14,680 nucleotides of DNA from JBGAPI01 sp044221335. Its GTDB lineage: Bacteria > Pseudomonadota > Gammaproteobacteria > Xanthomonadales > Ahniellaceae. The stretch lies in contig JBGAPI010000072.1 in assembly GCA_044221335.1 (NCBI GenBank), forward strand, positions 1-14,680. The letters are read 5' to 3'. Made by a program: the position numbers and the translations under genes. The notes below the pieces were generated by a model. The model saw only the letters and a list, made by a program, of their open reading frames with translations, was not told where the DNA came from and made no database searches. This document shows, piece by piece, positions 13,159 through 14,680 of this stretch (position 1 is the stretch's first letter; each line of letters starts with the position of its first letter).

Positions 13159-14680
13159 GGGATTCGCAGGGCCTGGGTCTGCGTCCGCAGCGGCACCGAG
13201 CCGCTGTAGTTGCCGAGCCTGCCCGGCTGCGCCTGGCCGTTGACGTAGTTAATGGCGCCGAGGCCGATCACCGGCAGGCCGACGTAGCGGTCGCCCTCGA
13301 GCGAGATCAGGGCGTGGCCGTTGTTCGGCAGGCCCTGCGGGAAGGTGATGTTGGCCGAACCGTGGGTGGCATTGGCGATCGCCCAGGGCGTCGCGCTGCC
13401 GGCGCCGGACTCGTTGTCGCCGGACTTGAAGATCGGACTCCGCGCCAATGCCGCCGACCCCGCGGCGAGCGGCACCGCGACCGCCACCGCGCCGCAAACC
13501 TTCGGCTTGGCGTTGCAAGCGACGTTGCCCGGGGTCGAGGTGCTGCAACTGTCGCGGGTCGTCTCCTGTTCGCGACCGCTGGCGAAAGCGTTGGTCGGCT
13601 CGCAGCCGGTGTCGGTGCCGCTGTAGACCTGCGTGAACGGCGCGCGCGGTGCGCCTGCGACGTCGGTATAGAGCGGCTTGGTCGGGAAGCTCAGCACCCA
13701 TTCCGAGCGCGCACCGATCGCGGAATCGAACTCGAACTCGCCATCGACTTCACTGTGCATCAGCACCGCGCTGACCGCGTCGGCGGTGCCCTGGATCCAG
13801 CTCGACACCAGGCTGCTGCCGTCGCGAAGGATGACCTGCGACTTGACCGAGCCGCTGCCGTCGCTTGCGTCCGCGAGCGTGGGGCGCCCGGAGCCCGGCG
13901 CGTAGTGCAGCCCGCCCTCCGGGGCGTTTCCGCCGTAGAAGCCGTCGATCGCGGTGGCGTCGTAGGCATGCAGGGTGCCGTTGGCGACGTCAATGATCTG
14001 GGCGCTGCCGTAGAGGCCGCCGGTCGGGAGGTTGATGTCGAACATGCGGTTGGCGGTCCATTCGAATCGCTCGTCCTGCCAATTGTTGACGACCTGGTCG
14101 CAGCCGCTCGGAGGACTGTTGACGTTGCCGTTGTGATTGATTTCCTCGACGACCTGGGTCAGTCCGCTGCCGACGCGCAGCGTGCCCATCTCGATCACTT
14201 CGAGGAAGCCTTCGCGGGTGCGGGCAAGGTCGCCGGGCCCGCCGTCGCTGCTGGCTGCGGCATAGGAGAAGTTCCGGAATGGAACGTAGCGGGCGCCCGC
14301 GGCCGTCTGCGCCAGCGAGGTGTTGTCGCGGAGCTTCGGCACCGTGCAGGAGGTGTCCTGGGTCGTCAGGTTGGCCGGGCCGTTCGCGTCGAGCGAAAAC
14401 AGCGCGCCGGTCCAGACGTCGTAGGCGCCGAGATAGAGGTTGAATTCCAGCACCGCACGCGCGTTCCGGGCCTCGCGGAAGCGCAGCTTGATCGCCTTGC
14501 TGTCGAGCTTCGTGTTCACGATCGAGACGTAGGTGTCGTTGCCGCCGTTGACCGTGTAATACGGGTAGAGCAGTACCTGGCCGATGCCGCCGGGATCGAG
14601 ATGAACGGTGGTCGCGGCGGAGGCGCCGTCCGCGCCCAGCGCGAAGAGGATGGCGGAGGCGAGGGCAAGTCGGGAGGTAC
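13155..14680 (-). CDS. Secreted protein of unknown function, N-terminus cut by window edge
   Basis: At least 507 residues. The frame is open to the right window edge, where it reads TSRLALASAILFALG, ADGASA-A. This is the hydrophobic core and cleavage site of a Sec signal peptide, so only the first few residues are missing. The mature start contains HLDPGGIGQVLLYPYYTVNG, followed by DTYVSIVNTK, a beta-strand-rich opening. Later parts are rich in Gly, Asn, Ser and Thr (for example INHNGNVNSPPSGCD, GSANITFPQGLPNNGHALIS), with several Cys that may form disulfides. A GTG at 14519 is an internal codon, not the start, because convincing protein continues upstream of it. No catalytic motif or named domain is recognised. 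It is convergent with recG and ends in the GTAGGGCG repeat. It is probably a periplasmic or cell-surface protein. Confidence 0.8.
   Translation of the reverse strand, partial: TSRLALASAILFALGADGASAATTVHLDPGGIGQVLLYPYYTVNGGNDTYVSIVNTKLDSKAIKLRFREARNARAVLEFNLYLGAYDVWTGALFSLDANGPANLTTQDTSCTVPKLRDNTSLAQTAAGARYVPFRNFSYAAASSDGGPGDLARTREGFLEVIEMGTLRVGSGLTQVVEEINHNGNVNSPPSGCDQVVNNWQDERFEWTANRMFDINLPTGGLYGSAQIIDVANGTLHAYDATAIDGFYGGNAPEGGLHYAPGSGRPTLADASDGSGSVKSQVILRDGSSLVSSWIQGTADAVSAVLMHSEVDGEFEFDSAIGARSEWVLSFPTKPLYTDVAGAPRAPFTQVYSGTDTGCEPTNAFASGREQETTRDSCSTSTPGNVACNAKPKVCGAVAVAVPLAAGSAALARSPIFKSGDNESGAGSATPWAIANATHGSANITFPQGLPNNGHALISLEGDRYVGLPVIGLGAINYVNGQAQPGRLGNYSGSVPLRTQTQALRIP

Overview
The window is very GC-rich DNA with strong G/C third-position bias. 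RecG and RidA are adjacent, an IS200-like REP-associated transposase lies at the left edge, and short GTAGGGCG-type palindromes sit between genes. Together these suggest a gammaproteobacterium of the Xanthomonadales/Lysobacterales (Lysobacter-, Luteimonas- or Dokdonella-like). This placement comes from gene character, not from a search.

Layout, left to right. (1) Positions 1-124, minus strand: the 5' end of a RAYT-type transposase gene that runs off the left edge, with a REP-like palindrome at 189-215. (2) About 216-745, plus strand: an unrecognised coiled-coil, Ala/Pro-tailed protein with no convincing start, probably 5'-truncated beside the palindrome. It overlaps by ATGA the next gene, 742-3204, a membrane patatin-like phospholipase. 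(3) 3193-10211, minus strand, read right to left: an ECF sigma-factor gene (broken), a membrane anti-sigma-like protein, an exported subtilase, a small secreted protein with no recognised family, and a large TPR-CHAT caspase-like protease that appears to carry its own signal peptide. (4) 10405-10788 ridA and 10913-13003 recG, plus strand, the ordinary housekeeping part. (5) 13155-14680, minus strand: a secreted protein of unknown function that runs off the right edge.

The block at 3193-10211 is the most interesting part. A sigma/anti-sigma pair stands upstream of two different proteases and a small exported protein with no recognised domain, all on one strand. The last two genes are joined by a stop codon directly abutting a TTG start. 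The inferred reading is an envelope-sensing, export-targeted two-protease cascade. It resembles no named system I can cite, although CHAT proteases and subtilases are individually known in conflict and proteolytic-cascade contexts.

Two lesions suggest the cassette is decaying or was sequenced imperfectly. The sigma gene joins the end of region 2 directly to the middle of region 4 in another frame, at a short shared sequence. In the CHAT gene, the signal-peptide start and the main reading frame are one base out of register.

The two convergent genes at the right end (recG and the secreted protein) both take their TAG stop from GTAGGGCG repeat motifs.
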